Assembly: GCA_046302135.1 (NCBI GenBank)
Contig: JBKCIQ010000072.1
Coordinates: forward strand, 1-6,959
From: AM-1111 sp046302135
Lineage (GTDB): Bacteria > Bacteroidota > Bacteroidia > B-17B0 > Aurantibacillaceae
Direction of reading: 5' to 3'
Length of the DNA: 6,959 nt
Shown: positions 6,487-6,959 of the stretch, one piece after another
Layout: every line of letters starts with the position of its first letter
Numbering within the stretch: position 1 is the first letter of the stretch
Translations under genes and position numbers: made by a program
The notes under the pieces: generated by a model
What the model saw: only the letters and a program-made list of their open reading frames with translations
Told to the model about the DNA's origin: nothing
The model's database searches: none

Positions 6487-6520
6487 CAAAAATACAAAAA
6501 TTAAAAGAAATCATTGCAAC
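6487..6520 (-). promoter_or_regulatory. Promoter of the large surface-protein gene
   Basis: On the - strand a perfect TATTTTTG (-7, TAnnTTTG) occupies 6494-6487. A GTTG (-33 candidate) at 6520-6517 lies 22 bases upstream, and the ATG at 6462 follows 24 bases after the -7 box. Its overlap with the TTG at 6489 argues against that upstream start. Confidence 0.6.
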
Positions 6521-6546
6521 TGCGCCTTCGGCAGGCTATTTTCTAT

Positions 6547-6592
6547 TTACTTTTTCTTTCTTGAAAAAAAAAAGTAACAAAAAGAATTCAAG
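6547..6592 (+). repeat. Left terminal inverted repeat, self-folding
   Basis: This matches the reverse complement of 6905-6945 with small gaps. TTACTTTTT (6547-6555) also pairs with AAAAAGTAA (6569-6577) within the repeat, giving a 9-base-pair hairpin that contains part of a 10-base A run. Confidence 0.6.
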
Positions 6593-6709
6593 AACAAGCG
6601 AATGCTCTTGCTCTCTGCTTTTTTCTTTACGTTCGTGCGTTGCGTCCGCACTCTCTAAAAAAAGCATTCACCCTAAACAACTCCGCGCTTGTTCACAGCC
6701 AACGCACGA
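6592..6709. other. Cluster of crossing inverted repeats inside the element
   Basis: GAACAAGCG (6592-6600) pairs with CGCTTGTTC (6686-6694), and GAATGCT (6600-6606) with AGCATTC (6663-6669). TCGTGCGTTG (6633-6642) pairs with CAACGCACGA (6700-6709), which crosses the first pair. A local hairpin GTGCG/CGCAC (6635-6639, 6647-6651) competes with the last. This could be a pseudoknot or alternative folds if transcribed. Confidence 0.4.
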
Positions 6710-6793
6710 CAATATGATACTTGATTGGAATAGGACCGGCCTTATTTTTTCTGGTTTTACGGATGATAAAATTGCGTTAATCAAGGAGTGCAG

Positions 6794-6835
6794 CTCTGAG
6801 TCCGCTAAAGCGGACCGCCGCGGCGGATCGAAGAG
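6794..6835. repeat. GC-rich two-stem palindromic repeat, copy B
   Basis: The outer arms are CTCTGAG (6794-6800) and TCGAAGAG (6828-6835), pairing as CTCT/AGAG. The first stem-loop is GTCCGC-TAAA-GCGGAC (6800-6815), followed by the perfect 12-base palindrome CCGCCGCGGCGG (6815-6826). It has the same layout as the copy at 3635-3679, with a compensatory change in the outer arm and a different loop. Confidence 0.7.
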
Positions 6836-6850
6836 ATCGCGCTACTTATA

Positions 6851-6875
6851 GCAATTTTTGAAGAAGTAAAATTGC
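6851..6875. repeat. Hairpin GCAATTTT / AAAATTGC
   Basis: Perfect 8-base arms (6851-6858 and 6868-6875) surround a 9-base loop. The right arm is part of TAAAATTGCG (6867-6876), which is repeated directly 100 bases upstream at 6767-6776, so the left arm could pair with either. Confidence 0.5.
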
Positions 6876-6904
6876 GAGGAAACGAGTAAAAGAAAAAATG
6901 AAGC

Positions 6905-6945
6905 CTTGACTTTTTTGCTACTTTTTTGGTCAAGCAAAAAAGTAA
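6905..6945 (-). repeat. Right terminal inverted repeat, self-folding
   Basis: TACTTTTTTG (6919-6928) pairs perfectly with CAAAAAAGTA (6935-6944) across the 6-base loop GTCAAG, and CTTGAC (6905-6910) is the inverse of that loop sequence. The hairpin, with A/T runs on both sides, could also serve as a bidirectional terminator. Confidence 0.6.
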
Positions 6946-6959
6946 GCAGGAGTTTATAT

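Larger units (their letters stand above)
6547..6945. mobile_element. About 400-base non-coding element with terminal inverted repeats (MITE-like)
   Basis: The ends are imperfect inverted repeats: 6547-6592 and the reverse complement of 6905-6945 align from TTACTTTTT through CTTGA, AAAAAAGTA/GTAACAAAAA to TCAAG, with small gaps. Each end can also fold on itself. Inside are several more inverted repeats, a copy of the two-stem palindrome (6794-6835) and no credible gene. The + strand frame open at 6561-6851 has a low-complexity start inside the left terminal repeat and ends in the palindrome, so it is taken as spurious. No transposase is visible, so if mobile it moves in trans. I recall similar TTACTTTTTCTTTCTTGA-type dispersed sequences in Bacteroidota genomes. 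Together with the promoter region it explains the gene-free stretch 6463-6959. Confidence 0.55.

Noticed and set aside
6487..6489. TTG as the start of the large - strand gene, nine codons upstream
   Set aside because: It overlaps a perfect TAnnTTTG promoter box and would place polar residues before the signal peptide. The ATG at 6460-6462 starts the signal peptide directly.
6531..6950. GCAGG at 6531-6535 and 6946-6950 as a target-site duplication
   Set aside because: The right copy abuts the terminal repeat, but the left copy is 11 bases away from it, and five bases can match by chance.
1..6959. tRNA or rRNA genes and phage or defence modules
   Set aside because: No tRNA-like cloverleaf with CCA-end context, no rRNA signature and no integrase, nuclease-toxin or reverse transcriptase motif was seen on either strand.

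Overview
The window looks like a stretch of a Bacteroidota chromosome, probably Flavobacteriales-like. It is AT-rich, several genes lack a convincing Shine-Dalgarno sequence, TAnnTTTG boxes of the Bacteroidota sigma-A type precede several starts, and the secreted proteins belong to types common in that phylum. The exact genus cannot be read from the sequence.

Left half (1-3506, all + strand): the C-terminal half of the excinuclease subunit UvrC, cut by the window edge. It is followed at short spacing (18-54 bases) by a small secreted protein of unknown function, a MurG/GT28-like GT-B glycosyltransferase, a second small secreted protein of unknown function, and the tRNA adenosine deaminase TadA. 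Promoter-like boxes inside the cluster (825-832, 2476-2483, weaker at 3054-3061) suggest several transcription units rather than one operon. A hairpin sits directly before the glycosyltransferase start (1375-1399). An 18-base dyad overlaps the glycosyltransferase stop codon just upstream of the next promoter (2445-2462).

Centre (3507-3690): the convergent intergenic region holds a possible terminator-type inverted repeat, a degenerate tandem repeat and a GC-rich two-stem palindromic repeat.

Right half: one large - strand gene (3691-6462, 923 aa) encodes a secreted modular protein. It has a signal peptide, an Ig-like N-terminal domain and three Fib_succ_major-type domains separated by two beta-rich linker modules, with an exact repeat period of 309 residues (927 bases). 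It has no recognisable type IX sorting domain or membrane anchor.

Far right (6463-6959): the promoter of the big gene, then a roughly 400-base non-coding element with imperfect terminal inverted repeats. The element carries a second copy of the two-stem palindromic repeat, whose outer stem shows a compensatory base change relative to the copy at 3635-3679. The surface-protein gene is therefore bracketed by related dispersed repeats. No complete new defence or mobile system is visible. The most unusual material is the repeat element and the repeat-built surface protein.
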